NCBI GenBank assembly: GCA_012270045.1
Contig: JAAXJC010000008.1
Coordinates: forward strand, 2,162-45,089
Direction: 5' to 3'
Length of the DNA: 42,928 nt
From: Luminiphilus sp.
GTDB taxonomy: Bacteria > Pseudomonadota > Gammaproteobacteria > Pseudomonadales > Halieaceae
Position numbers and translations under genes: made by a program. A model generated the notes under the pieces. The model saw nothing but the letters and a program-made list of their open reading frames with translations. It was not told where the DNA came from and ran no database searches. Shown here piece after piece: positions 8,928-17,270 of the stretch (within the stretch, counting starts at the first letter, position 1; every line of letters begins with the position of its first letter).

Positions 8928-9275
8928 TGATGAGAGCCTACCCGCCGCCGCAATCTGCTTTGGGTAGGCTGCCCGGGCTTGGGCCCTCGCCCGCTTGGGA
9001 TCGACGGAACCAACGGCTGCCCATTGGTAGCCCACCCGGCTGCTTAAGCAACGGCTTAAAGACGCCGTGACGAGACTCACCGTTCTACTGTCTCCTGTTT
9101 TCCAATAGCGGGAATCCGGCCTACACCAGGGACACCACAGCGACCAACGAACTGTGCACATTTTCACCTATTGGATAAAAATGTCTCAAGTTTTGCCACG
9201 AAATGTCGATGTTTACCGTAATGAGGGGGAGTATTTTGTCCGGAAGCTCCCCGCTCGACAGGCAGGATTGAAACA
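8928..9275. other. Divergent intergenic region, porin / motB-like gene
   Basis: These 348 bases hold the presumed promoters of the minus-strand porin and the plus-strand MotB-like gene. The stretch at about 9155-9235 is more AT-rich than its surroundings (TTTTCACCTATTGGATAAAA), as expected for a control region. No promoter or operator is clear enough to name. An in-frame extension of the porin frame to 9167 is considered non-coding. Confidence 0.4.
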
Positions 9276-10157
9276 ATGGCCGACACTGGCTCAGACAGAG
9301 ATGGAACACTGGACCCGGACTCGGATGGTACGGGCCTCCTTGCTGGACAGGGACGGGGTGAACAGTCATTGGTAGGCCCCGGGGCAAATACTGCCGCCAA
9401 GGCAAGCCTGTTTGCGGCCACCGGTGAGTGGGGTTTCCGGGGTAGCCAGGGCTCGCTGCAGGGTCATCGTACCGATACCGGAGAGCATCAGGATTTCAGC
9501 GCCCAGTGGGCGGTGCCCTGGTCAGACCTGATGATGGTCATGTTTGTGTTGTTTGCGGTGCTGTTTGCCATGCAGCTCACTGAGCGTGATATCAATGAGA
9601 TGTTCGAGCCCGAGCAGCCCCCTGACGCAACGCTGCCGTCCCAATTGGACTGGCAGTCATCGGATTTTCAGCTTGGGGGCAATGGGGGCGCACCCATGTC
9701 TGCAGAAGAGATTCTTCGGGAGAGCGAAAAACTGATCGCCGAGGCCAATCTCGACAACATAGATGTTGTCCTCACTGATCGACAGGCGATCAAGGTCAGT
9801 GTCAGGGGCCCCATGCTGTTCGATCTCGGTAAAGCCGATCTCAGGTCGGAGGTGCAGGAATTCCTGACAGAACTCGCTGCCATCATCGCCAAAAACAATT
9901 ACCAGGTGCAGGTGGTCGGGCATACCGATAACTTCCCCATCAGCACCCCCGAATTTCCCACCAATTGGGAACTGTCTTCAGCCCGGGCGGCCCGGGTAGC
10001 GCGGTACCTGATCAGGGAGGGGCGACTGGAACCGGGTCGCTTTACGGTTATCGGGCAGTCCCTTTATCGCCCGGTAGCACCGAACACCTCGCCGGCGAAC
10101 AAAAGGCAGAATCGCAGGGTGGAGATCATCATCACACGAAATGAGTACCAGTCATGA
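9276..10157 (+). CDS. MotB-like protein with OmpA-type peptidoglycan-binding domain
   Basis: This 293-residue protein has about 80 N-terminal hydrophilic residues. A single membrane helix (PWSDLMMVMFVLFAVLFAM) then carries Asp84 near its start, the place of the proton- or sodium-binding Asp in MotB/PomB. The C-terminal OmpA-like domain reads QVQVVGHTDNFPIS and NWELSSARAARVARYLI and ends with NKRQNRRVEIII. This is the stator B-subunit layout: ion path in the membrane, peptidoglycan anchor in the periplasm. AGGA lies upstream of ATG 9276. The stop overlaps the ATG of the MotA-like gene. No flagellar gene is in the window, so it may be a flagellar stator or another ion-driven motor. Confidence 0.85.
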   Translation: MADTGSDRDGTLDPDSDGTGLLAGQGRGEQSLVGPGANTAAKASLFAATGEWGFRGSQGSLQGHRTDTGEHQDFSAQWAVPWSDLMMVMFVLFAVLFAMQLTERDINEMFEPEQPPDATLPSQLDWQSSDFQLGGNGGAPMSAEEILRESEKLIAEANLDNIDVVLTDRQAIKVSVRGPMLFDLGKADLRSEVQEFLTELAAIIAKNNYQVQVVGHTDNFPISTPEFPTNWELSSARAARVARYLIREGRLEPGRFTVIGQSLYRPVAPNTSPANKRQNRRVEIIITRNEYQS

Positions 10158-10993
10158 ATAAGACCGCCCATTTCTGGCCAGGCATTGTTTTCTTCCTGAT
10201 TCTGTTTTTCGGCAGCTTCGCCCTGAGTGACGGCGCCCATATGATGGTCAATGTGATCGGCCTGATCGTGGTGGTGGCCGGCACCCTTGGCGCGGCTTTC
10301 ATGAGTTACCCGTCCTCGGAATTGATCGCGGCCTACCGGGTGGCGGTCAACAGTTATCGCACCGCACCTGTCGGTGAAAAAGAGGTTGTTGATGCGCTCC
10401 TCGACCTGTCATTGAAGTCGCGACTCGATGGTCTGCTGGCATTGGAGGAGGCGGAAGAGGGCACCAGCGTGCTGTTCCTGAGACGTGCCCTGACCCTGGT
10501 GGTAGACGGCTTCAAGGTCGATGACGTGCGCGACTCGCTGAACACGGAGAGCTTTTTTTTCCAGCAGCGTCGCACCAAACAGGAGCGCGTGTTTCGCCAT
10601 CTGGCGAGATTGGCACCCGCTTTTGGAGTGACCGGTAGCGTCATAGGTCTGATCGGGATGTTGGCCGGTATCGGCGATACCGGAGTCATTATCCAGACCA
10701 TCCCGGTGGCACTCACGTCGACCCTCTACGGCATTGTGTTGGCGAACTTTTTCCTGACGCCACTGGCGGAAAATATTTACAGCAAAACCCAGAACGAACT
10801 GTTGATGCAGCGCCTGGTGATTGAAGGCGTCACCCTTATCGCCAGCGAATACAACACCCTGAAGTTGCAGACAAAGCTCGAGTCCTTTTTGACGCCGTCG
10901 GTGCGGGAGACCCAACACCGCAGTCTGGAGGATATCAAGGCACACTATGCCAGACTCAGGGAAGAGAATGCGGCACTCGCCGATCGAGGCTGA
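10154..10993 (+). CDS. MotA/TolQ/ExbB-family proton-channel protein
   Basis: This 279-residue inner-membrane protein has an N-terminal hydrophobic hairpin (residues about 7-50). A cytoplasmic segment of about 100 residues follows, with RRALTLVVDGFKVDDVRDSL and the FFFQQRRTKQERVFRHLARLAPAFG stretch typical of MotA. Two further helices follow (GVTGSVIGLIGMLAGIGD; IPVALTSTLYGIVLANFFLTPLA), then a charged C-terminal helix. This is the stator A-subunit pattern. Its ATG overlaps the motB-like stop (ATGA at 10154-10157), so the two are translationally coupled, but the order B then A is the reverse of normal motAB. It lacks the long cytoplasmic tail of ZorA, so a Zorya defence role is not supported. 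Confidence 0.85.
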   Translation: MNKTAHFWPGIVFFLILFFGSFALSDGAHMMVNVIGLIVVVAGTLGAAFMSYPSSELIAAYRVAVNSYRTAPVGEKEVVDALLDLSLKSRLDGLLALEEAEEGTSVLFLRRALTLVVDGFKVDDVRDSLNTESFFFQQRRTKQERVFRHLARLAPAFGVTGSVIGLIGMLAGIGDTGVIIQTIPVALTSTLYGIVLANFFLTPLAENIYSKTQNELLMQRLVIEGVTLIASEYNTLKLQTKLESFLTPSVRETQHRSLEDIKAHYARLREENAALADRG

Positions 10994-11054
10994 TTTACGC
11001 GGATTCCTTCAGGCCTTCAATGGCCGGTGATGTGTCGGCCGCCCATGGCGTGGC

Positions 11055-11468
11055 TTATGGTTTTTCCGCCCTGGCCGCGGCAGAAATTCGTTTCAGGCAC
11101 TGCAAAGCTTCGTCGCCCCGCCGGTAGGGTACAAACAGGTGATCGTGGTTGAGCCCGGCAACGATATTGGCACAGAGGTTCTGCTCAGCCAGTACCCCAC
11201 TGACCGCAGCAGTGAGTCCCACGGCCTCCAGATCGGAATACACCTGCAGTGTGATCCGTGCGAACAGGGGCAAGGTCTCCAGATCATCACTGGGGGCGGC
11301 CCGCCTGATGGCCGTCAATACCTCTTCCTACCGTATCAGGGCAAAGACGCTGTGATCTTCTGGCAGTTGCGGGGCTCCCCCGGCTACCAGTGTAAAGACC
11401 CAGGGGTCCGGGCATAGTGTTGGGTTCAGGTTGGCCAGAAGTTCCTGGCAGCTTTGGTCGGAGGCCAT
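11055..11468 (-). pseudogene. ACT-domain protein (COG3602-like) interrupted by one in-frame TAG
   Basis: Reading the minus strand from ATG at 11468 gives MASDQSCQELLANLNPTLCP and then DPWVFTLVAG up to HSVFALIR. A TAG stop follows at 11330-11328, and then in the same frame EEVLTAIRRAAPSDDLETLP and LFARITLQVYSDLEAVGLTA up to HDHLFVPYRRGDEAL. Joined across the stop, this is one continuous protein of about 137 residues. It matches a small ACT-domain family whose members share the SDLEAVGLTAAV...NIVAGL.HDHLFVP core. No insertion or deletion is needed. A C-to-T change of a CAG codon would explain it. The second half could restart at TTG 11318. The role of the intact family is poorly defined; amino-acid binding is the usual ACT function. 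Confidence 0.8.
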
Positions 11469-11603
11469 GGATCTGAAACAGCGTTGCTTTGGAATGCCGG
11501 AATTTACCACGGTGAGGCTGCTCCACGGTGCTTGTTGCGGTACTTGCGTATCGTTTGCTTTAGGGCATAGGCTGCAGGTGTTCGTTGCACTTAGGGACTT
11601 GTG

Positions 11604-12704
11604 ATGAAGACAGTCACTTGGACTATTGATACGGTCAGCCCATCGGGAAAGAGTATGGTCAAGTTCCCGATAGAAAAGCCCGTTATGGTTGTCGGGCGGG
11701 TCGAGAGTGCGGACTTCACGGTGCCCAAGGGCGATGTTTCACGGGCCCACGCGGAGCTGTCCAAGTCAGCCGAACAGCTTAAGGTCCGGGATCTGGGTAG
11801 CACCAACGGTACCTTCGTAAACCACCAGCGCATAGCAGCAGAAGTCGTGCTCCAGCACGGGGACGTCATCCACTTTGGCGCCCAGGAGTTCCGGGTCATG
11901 CGGGTTGAGACGGACCAGTTGCCTCCGGACGAGGGTATGACCGCGCTGCAGGAGCCTGAGCGGCTGTCCAATGTGCTGCCGGTTGGTTTATCCCACTTAC
12001 AGCGGCTCATCGAGCAGCGCCAGGTAAGGGCGGTTTTTCAGTCCATCGTGACGCCGTCGGGTGATCTTTACGCAACCGAGGCCCTGGGTCGTGGCACCAG
12101 TAGCGATCTCCCGGAAGGTCCCTGGCCACTGTTCCAACTGGCTGAAAGCGGCGACCTTGAAATTGCCCTGTCCAGGCTGTTTCGCGAGGTGGCTTCCAAT
12201 GAGGCGTACCAGCAGGCGCCCGGGACGACCCTGTTCCTGAACTCCCACCCCAGTGAGTTGAATGACATTGATGCCCTGCTGGAAAGCATGTCCGGCTTGA
12301 CCCACACATAATCTGGGCTGTGGACCGTGCTGGATGTGCATGCGGTTGGCGAATCGGATTTGGGTAGGTTGCGTGTTTTACAGGTTGGCTTATAGCAAAT
12401 GAACATTGGCCTCGCCTATGACGATTTTGGCGCCGGGCAGTCGCGACTCAGGGAATTGACCGAGGTGCCTCCCGACTACCTCAAATTCGACATGGGCTTG
12501 ATCAGGGACATCGACACGGCACCCCAGGTAAAGCGGAATTTACTCGCTGTATTGGCTGAAACGGCGAATGCGTCCGGTACCACCACCCTCGCGGAAGGGG
12601 TTGCCTCAGCCGGGGAACTCGCCTGCTGTGTCGACATGGGAATGTCGCTGATCCAGGGCTTTTACTTTGCCCGGCCTGACCCTCGCATTCCCACGTCGGG
12701 TTGA
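11604..12704 (+). pseudogene. FHA-EAL domain protein broken by two in-frame stop codons
   Basis: The N-terminal FHA domain is intact (VVGRVESADFTVPKGDVSRA, then HAEL, and DLGSTNGTFVN), with the residues that bind phosphothreonine. The EAL phosphodiesterase domain begins near VFQSIVTPSGDLYATEALGRG. The frame is then stopped by TAA at 12309-12311 and TAG at 12393-12395. Between and after the stops the same frame continues with EAL-family sequence: GLWTVLDVHAVGESDLGRLR, then after TAG NIGLAYDDFGAGQSRLRELT, FDMGLIRDID, TLAEGV and LIQGFYFARP. The Glu usual in the ELTE/EIHE-type motif is Ala here (DVHA), a second sign of decay. ATG 11604 follows AGGGA; a GTG at 11601 is possible. The first piece could still yield an FHA protein of about 235 residues. 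Confidence 0.85.
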
Positions 12705-12705
12705 A

Positions 12706-13314
12706 TCAATTCCGGAAGGCGAGGAGTTCGCCGTTAACGGCTTGCTGCAGACTGGCGATATCTAAATAGGTCTTGTCCGAACGTACCTGCTCGCCATCGA
12801 TGGTGATGGCCGTGGTAATGGGATAGGTTCCCTTGGGTAAGTCTTCCGGGAATGTCATGGTGAATTGACCATTGAAGATCCCGCCGGTGGTGGTGCCTCC
12901 GGTCAAAGACTTGGAAGTGCTCTTCAGCTCTGTGCTGGAATCCTCGTTATCCCAAATAGTCAGCGTTTCCATTACGTTCACCGCCTGTCCATTCTGTCCG
13001 GGGACGAGTTCAACCGTGGATGAAAACGTGACCTTGGCGCCGCTGGAGACCTTTGTCCCGGGTAATACCTCGGTTTTGTAGCTGCTGACCAACGGCGACT
13101 GGGGCAGTGCTCCATGCTTGCTCTTGTATTTGTCAGCTACGGTCTTCTCGTCTTCGGTTTGGTTGGCCTTGAAGTCGACGATAAGCCCGCTGATGTAGTC
13201 CGCTGCCAGGTCTGAGGCCACATCCGCGGCGATGTCTTTGACTACGTCAAACAGGCCGGCGTTGGCGGCGGAGCAGGTTGCGATGGTCGCGGCAAATAAC
13301 AGACTTTTTTTCAT
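12706..13314 (-). CDS. Exported protein of unknown function
   Basis: This 202-residue protein begins with a clear signal peptide (MKKSLLFAATIATCSAANA, cleavage before GLFD). A short helical Asp/Ala-rich segment follows, then a Ser/Thr-rich part rich in predicted beta strands (SSGAKVTFSSTVELVPGQNG; GTYPITTAITIDGEQVRSDK). The beta part suggests an immunoglobulin-like or similar sandwich, probably periplasmic. I do not recognise a family. AGGAG lies 10 bases before the ATG. The gene sits 36 bases downstream of the Ser/Thr kinase on the same strand, so they probably share a transcript. It ends one base from the end of the broken FHA-EAL gene. Confidence 0.75.
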   Translation of the reverse strand: MKKSLLFAATIATCSAANAGLFDVVKDIAADVASDLAADYISGLIVDFKANQTEDEKTVADKYKSKHGALPQSPLVSSYKTEVLPGTKVSSGAKVTFSSTVELVPGQNGQAVNVMETLTIWDNEDSSTELKSTSKSLTGGTTTGGIFNGQFTMTFPEDLPKGTYPITTAITIDGEQVRSDKTYLDIASLQQAVNGELLAFRN

Positions 13315-13350
13315 TATATTGTGTCTCCTGTTATCGATCTTTTCTTATTC

Positions 13351-14943
13351 CTATTGTATGTCGATGCTGCGCTTCGCCTTACGTGCCCGCTCGGCTTCTG
13401 CGGCCCTGATTGTCTCGGCATCGCTCAACAATTGGCGAGCGCCTTCATGTTCGGAGTCCAACGCCAGAATAGCGTTGGCCCGGTCTGCCATGCAATCGTA
13501 ATTTCTTTGGGACTGGCACGACAATCCGCCTTCTATCAGGGTTGAGATCGTGCGTTGAGTCTGTGCCGACTGCAGTGCCTGTATTCTCGTGCCCAGAGCG
13601 GCCATTCGTTCGTCTCCTGGCGCGCGGCCCATTGCCAGTTGGTAGCTCTCATTGGCGCAGTTCAGGTCATCGGCGGCAAGGCAGTCTTCAACCTTAGCCA
13701 GCATGAATTCCAGTTGTTCATCGGTTTCGGGACCCGGGTCCCCGGTGAAGTTGAGCGCCAGCAGGCCAACCGCCACCAGGGCTGCCACCCCACCCAACAG
13801 CAACGGGGTATTCCGGCTGCGCTGAGTGTTGGCACTGTCCTGTCCCGAGTCATTAGCCAGCGCGGCAAGCACAGTATCTCGGAAGGCGCTTATCGAGTCG
13901 GGACGCTGCGCCTGGTCGCTGCTCAATGCCTGGAGCAGTGGGGCCCACTCCGCGTCCGTCAGGCTGTCGGGCTGCAGGGGTGACAGGTCCTCCAGGGCCA
14001 CAGCCTCCGCGCTCTTCATGTTGTAGGGATGGGAGCCGGTTAGCATGTAATAAAGTACGCAGGCCAGCGCATAGACATCATCCGATGCGACTGGTGGCTC
14101 CCCCGCGATCATTTCGCAGGTGGCATAGGCCGGGGTCAGGGCATTGACTTTGTTGTCCGAGAATCTGCTTTTGCCCAGCGGCTTCGCAATGGCCTGGGCA
14201 ATTCCAAAATCCAGAATCTTGGCCACGCCGGATGCCGTGACAAAGACATTGCCGGGTTTGAAATCGGCGTGTACCAACCCGCGTTCGTGGGCATATTCAA
14301 GACCCGCACAGAGGTCTCGCAGATAGCGCAGGGCCAGGGGTCGGCTGAACGGCGCCTCCAACTCAAGCAACTGGTCCAGGGGGTCACCCTTGAGCAGTTC
14401 CATGGTCATAAAAAAGGTCGAATCGTCTCGATCGAAGTCGTAAACGGTAAGAATATTGGGGTGTGCCAGGGCCTGGGTCTTTACCGCTTCCTGCTGCAGG
14501 GTGGTCAGTGCGTCGGCATCACTGCCCAGATCAGCAGTGAGGATTTTGATGGCGACGAATGGATTTCTGTCTTCAGCCTCTACCTTGCGCAGGTCTCGGG
14601 CCTTGTAAACGCTTCCCATACCGCCCTGACCAATTTTCTCGTCGAGGATAAAACGGTCCTTCAGGACAGTGCGCTCGCTGGTCTTCTGGTCGTTGAGCAG
14701 GGCCTGTGCGGCCTCAAAGCCCGCAGTGGGGGTTTTGACCGCCGGATCAGTAGCGACAGGCTGTTCTGCCGTCGGTGCTGCTGCCAGACGCGTCACCTCG
14801 CTGTTTGAAAGAACAGTGGCATCGTCAGTTGCAGGCGCGCCACCGGGGTTGTCGCTTAATTGTGTGGCGTCGTCTTCAGCAAGCTGGGATTCTGAAGCTC
14901 TGGGTGCTGACCCGCCTGCATCTTCGGACTGGGAATCCGTCAT
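13351..14943 (-). CDS. Membrane-anchored Hanks-type Ser/Thr protein kinase
   Basis: This 530-residue protein has an acidic, disordered N-terminus (1-95) and a kinase domain at about residues 97-365. Visible elements are the glycine loop GQGGMGSVYKA, Lys133 in VAIKIL, the catalytic loop HADFKPGN with Asp227 and Asn232, and the metal-binding DFG at 245-247. The loop has Ala226 where most kinases have Arg, making it a non-RD kinase. A single membrane helix follows at about 380-401 (LLLGGVAALVAVGLLALNF), then a periplasmic tail with Cys-containing repeats (CLAADDLNCANESYQLAMGR). It probably phosphorylates Ser/Thr in cytoplasmic partners; the nearby FHA gene, now broken, is a natural candidate reader. 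GGGAGG lies upstream of the ATG. Confidence 0.9.
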   Translation of the reverse strand: MTDSQSEDAGGSAPRASESQLAEDDATQLSDNPGGAPATDDATVLSNSEVTRLAAAPTAEQPVATDPAVKTPTAGFEAAQALLNDQKTSERTVLKDRFILDEKIGQGGMGSVYKARDLRKVEAEDRNPFVAIKILTADLGSDADALTTLQQEAVKTQALAHPNILTVYDFDRDDSTFFMTMELLKGDPLDQLLELEAPFSRPLALRYLRDLCAGLEYAHERGLVHADFKPGNVFVTASGVAKILDFGIAQAIAKPLGKSRFSDNKVNALTPAYATCEMIAGEPPVASDDVYALACVLYYMLTGSHPYNMKSAEAVALEDLSPLQPDSLTDAEWAPLLQALSSDQAQRPDSISAFRDTVLAALANDSGQDSANTQRSRNTPLLLGGVAALVAVGLLALNFTGDPGPETDEQLEFMLAKVEDCLAADDLNCANESYQLAMGRAPGDERMAALGTRIQALQSAQTQRTISTLIEGGLSCQSQRNYDCMADRANAILALDSEHEGARQLLSDAETIRAAEAERARKAKRSIDIQ

Positions 14944-15263
14944 TGCTCGTCAAAACCTCCCTGCTTTAGGTGTTACTTTTTTGATATTCCAAGGATCAAA
15001 GACATGACCTCAGTCGTATACCTTTACGTCGCCGCCAGTGTCAATATGGGACAGCTTGACCTGGCTTGCTGCCATGGTTGTTGCGAGTTCATGACCTGAT
15101 GCCTGCGGACCGCTGTGGGTTCGTTTACAGGGGAATGTTCTTTTGATGAAGTCCCGGGGTGGGTGCGGCCAGCCCGCTCCGGGTCGTGCAGTTTCAGCCA
15201 TAGCGTAACGACATTTCTGAACTCTTATTCCCACTCAATTTATGGCTACAGGGAGTGTTAACG
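14944..15263. other. Divergent intergenic region, kinase / GNAT
   Basis: These 320 bases separate the minus-strand kinase from the plus-strand acetyltransferase and should hold both promoters. A minus-strand open frame at 15010-15234 (74 codons) has no ribosome site or recognisable family and is not called. The stretch at 14970-15000 is AT-rich. No operator or RNA structure is clear. Confidence 0.4.
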
Positions 15264-15755
15264 GTGAATCAGGTTTTTGACATTTCACCCGCTGAACCCG
15301 GTGATACAGGACACATCATGGGCTTCATCCGTGAGCTTGCGGAGTACGAGCGGGCGCTGGAGGAAGTGATTGCCACCGAAAGGGATTTGAGCGACGCACT
15401 GTTTTGCGATAACCCCCGCGTCTTTGCCGACATTTGTCGACTACAGGGAAATCCGATTGGCTTTGCTCTGTATTTTTACAGTTTCTCGACCTGGGTGGGC
15501 CGCCACAGCCTGTTCCTGGAAGATCTGTATGTCACACCCGAACATCGGGGTTGTGGTGCGGGTAAGGCGCTGTTTCAGCACCTCGCGAGGGTAGCTGTGA
15601 GCAACAACTGCGGTCGTTTTGAATGGAACGTGCTGAACTGGAACCAACCCGCCATCGACTTTTATGAATCCTTCGGCGCCCAGCCCCAATCCGAGTGGCT
15701 GGGTTACCGCCTGACCGGATCGGCATTGCATGACCTGGCTGCGGTGAATGAGTGA
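15264..15755 (+). CDS. GNAT-family N-acetyltransferase
   Basis: This protein of about 163 residues has the GNAT core. An N-terminal beta-alpha part (ISPAEPGDTGHIMGFIRELA) precedes the LEDLYVTPEHRGCGAGKALF motif, whose RGCGAG segment is the acetyl-CoA pyrophosphate loop. FEWNVLNWNQPAIDFYESFG then matches the diamine/amino-acid acetyltransferase (SAT-like) branch. A small amine or amino-acid acceptor is therefore likely but unproven. The start is taken as GTG 15264 because GGGAG (15251-15255) is spaced 8 bases from it; a GTG at 15255 would sit on that site. It stands alone upstream of the ATP-grasp operon. Confidence 0.88.
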   Translation: MNQVFDISPAEPGDTGHIMGFIRELAEYERALEEVIATERDLSDALFCDNPRVFADICRLQGNPIGFALYFYSFSTWVGRHSLFLEDLYVTPEHRGCGAGKALFQHLARVAVSNNCGRFEWNVLNWNQPAIDFYESFGAQPQSEWLGYRLTGSALHDLAAVNE

Positions 15756-15968
15756 TCAAATCTAAAGTTGGTCGGGCTTGTGCCCGGTGGCTGCTGCTAC
15801 CGGCCGGATGTGCAGCCATGTCGCCAGGGCTGCGGGTGGTCGACCACGAGCAGGGGATAAACCGCTGCCGGCGCAGGTGATTTTTCTGTCACGCCTTGAT
15901 TGTCGACAGGGTACCCGAGGGTCTGGCACAGTTTTGCTAATCATAAGTGCCGGAAGAGTGTAACTCTG

Positions 15969-17270
15969 ATGAAAGTCGGATCCTTTGTACCCGAGCAGGC
16001 AGGCCGTGTTCTCTACGCCATGGCGGGCGATGACTGCTCCCTGCACCACGACCTTGCTGCATTGACGCCCAAGCAGCAGGTGGACCATCGGGAGAATCAG
16101 ATTCTCACCTGCGCACTCCAGCTGGCGCTGATTGGTTTGGGGAAAGCCTCAGACCAGGTGGCTTTGGCCCGTGAGTTTCAGGAAGAACCCTGGCAGCAGC
16201 TGCTGGAGCACTACAGAATGCTGTTCTCGGGCATGGGCCTTGGAGCCGTCTCTTCAGATAACCTTGAGTATCACGACCTGGACAGCTTTTATCAGGCACT
16301 GGCTGCCCGCAACCACGATGTCGATCTGATTAACCTGTATATGGTCAGTGGCGGCAACGCGGTCCTGCATCAGGATACCGAGGCGCTGACGGTCAGTCGC
16401 AATGTCAATTCCAAAGTGCACTTTGCCGCCCACGCCCCGGCCGCGGGTATTCCCGTCCCAGAGACCTCCGTATTCAGCAAGGCCGCCATTGATGGTGGCG
16501 AAGCGGACGGGTTTTTTGCGGCGCACCCCGAGGGCCTGATGGTGAAGTTGCTGGGGCTGGCGGGGGCCAGGAATGTGTTTCGGGCGATATCAGTCCAGGA
16601 CTGCAAGGACCAGATAGCGGAATTCCCGGCCCAGTCACCGGTATTGCTACAGGAGATATTGGACACCGGGCGCTGGCGTGAGATGACGGTCGACCTGACT
16701 ATTACTCCCGAGTCCGTGGAGATCAGCAACGTGCGTCAAATCCTGTTTGCCGGGGGTAAGTGGGTCGGCAATTTTATCAGTCCTGAACTCCCCTTGACCC
16801 CAGCCCATCAAGCAACACTGGAGCGGGTGGGTGCCTATGCCCGGGACCAGGGTCATGTCGCGGCTGAGGGCGTCAACTGCGGTGTCGATTATTTCATTGA
16901 CGGCGATGACGTTACCGTGACCGAGATCAATGCGCGCTGGACCGGGGGACTGTTTCCGGCGGAATTTTTACGCCGGCTGGCGATAGCGCAGCCCGCGGTG
17001 GCTTTCTTCGACGTAATCCCCTTTGACGCAATGGCTGCGCTACAGCAATTCCAGCGGCAACACCTGTATCAGCCGGGGAGCCCCAGGGACTTTGCTTATG
17101 TGCCCATGGGCTTTACCCCGTTCCGGCTGCCCGTGGAGGGCGTCGACTGCTTTTTTGTCTGGCAGGTGGTGGTTGGCGATTTTGGCCAATTCGTGGCGGC
17201 CTGCGATGGGGCCATGCCCGAGGGTTGTTTTGCCACCGCCCGGGCCATTCTTGCCGAGGCCCTGTCATGA
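15969..17270 (+). CDS. ATP-grasp ligase-like protein
   Basis: This 433-residue protein has a C-terminal ATP-grasp domain. GLMVKLLGLAGARNVFRA looks like the ATP-lysine strand and loop, VLLQEILD gives the adenine-binding acidic segment, and TEINARWTGG supplies the ExNxR residues that bind magnesium and ATP. The N-terminal half (GSFVPEQAGRVLYAMAGDD; DVDLINLYMVSGGN) resembles pre-ATP-grasp domains but is not specific. Such enzymes join a carboxylate to an amine, thiol or similar through an acyl phosphate. No named relative is recognised. ATG 15969 follows GGAAGAG. Its stop overlaps the P450 start (ATGA), and a Rieske oxygenase follows, suggesting a joint biosynthetic task. Confidence 0.78.
   Translation: MKVGSFVPEQAGRVLYAMAGDDCSLHHDLAALTPKQQVDHRENQILTCALQLALIGLGKASDQVALAREFQEEPWQQLLEHYRMLFSGMGLGAVSSDNLEYHDLDSFYQALAARNHDVDLINLYMVSGGNAVLHQDTEALTVSRNVNSKVHFAAHAPAAGIPVPETSVFSKAAIDGGEADGFFAAHPEGLMVKLLGLAGARNVFRAISVQDCKDQIAEFPAQSPVLLQEILDTGRWREMTVDLTITPESVEISNVRQILFAGGKWVGNFISPELPLTPAHQATLERVGAYARDQGHVAAEGVNCGVDYFIDGDDVTVTEINARWTGGLFPAEFLRRLAIAQPAVAFFDVIPFDAMAALQQFQRQHLYQPGSPRDFAYVPMGFTPFRLPVEGVDCFFVWQVVVGDFGQFVAACDGAMPEGCFATARAILAEALS

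Noticed and set aside
9276-10993. Zorya-type anti-phage system suggested by the MotB/MotA-like pair
   Set aside because: The A protein lacks the long cytoplasmic tail of ZorA, and no ZorC, ZorD or ZorE gene follows; the order is also reversed.
11604-12704. Selenocysteine or programmed recoding at the stops of the FHA-EAL gene
   Set aside because: The stops are TAA and TAG, not TGA, and no recoding hairpin or other special element is apparent. Decay or sequencing error is simpler.
15010-15234. Short minus-strand frame between the kinase and acetyltransferase genes
   Set aside because: It has no recognisable family, no convincing ribosome site, and sits in a divergent control region.
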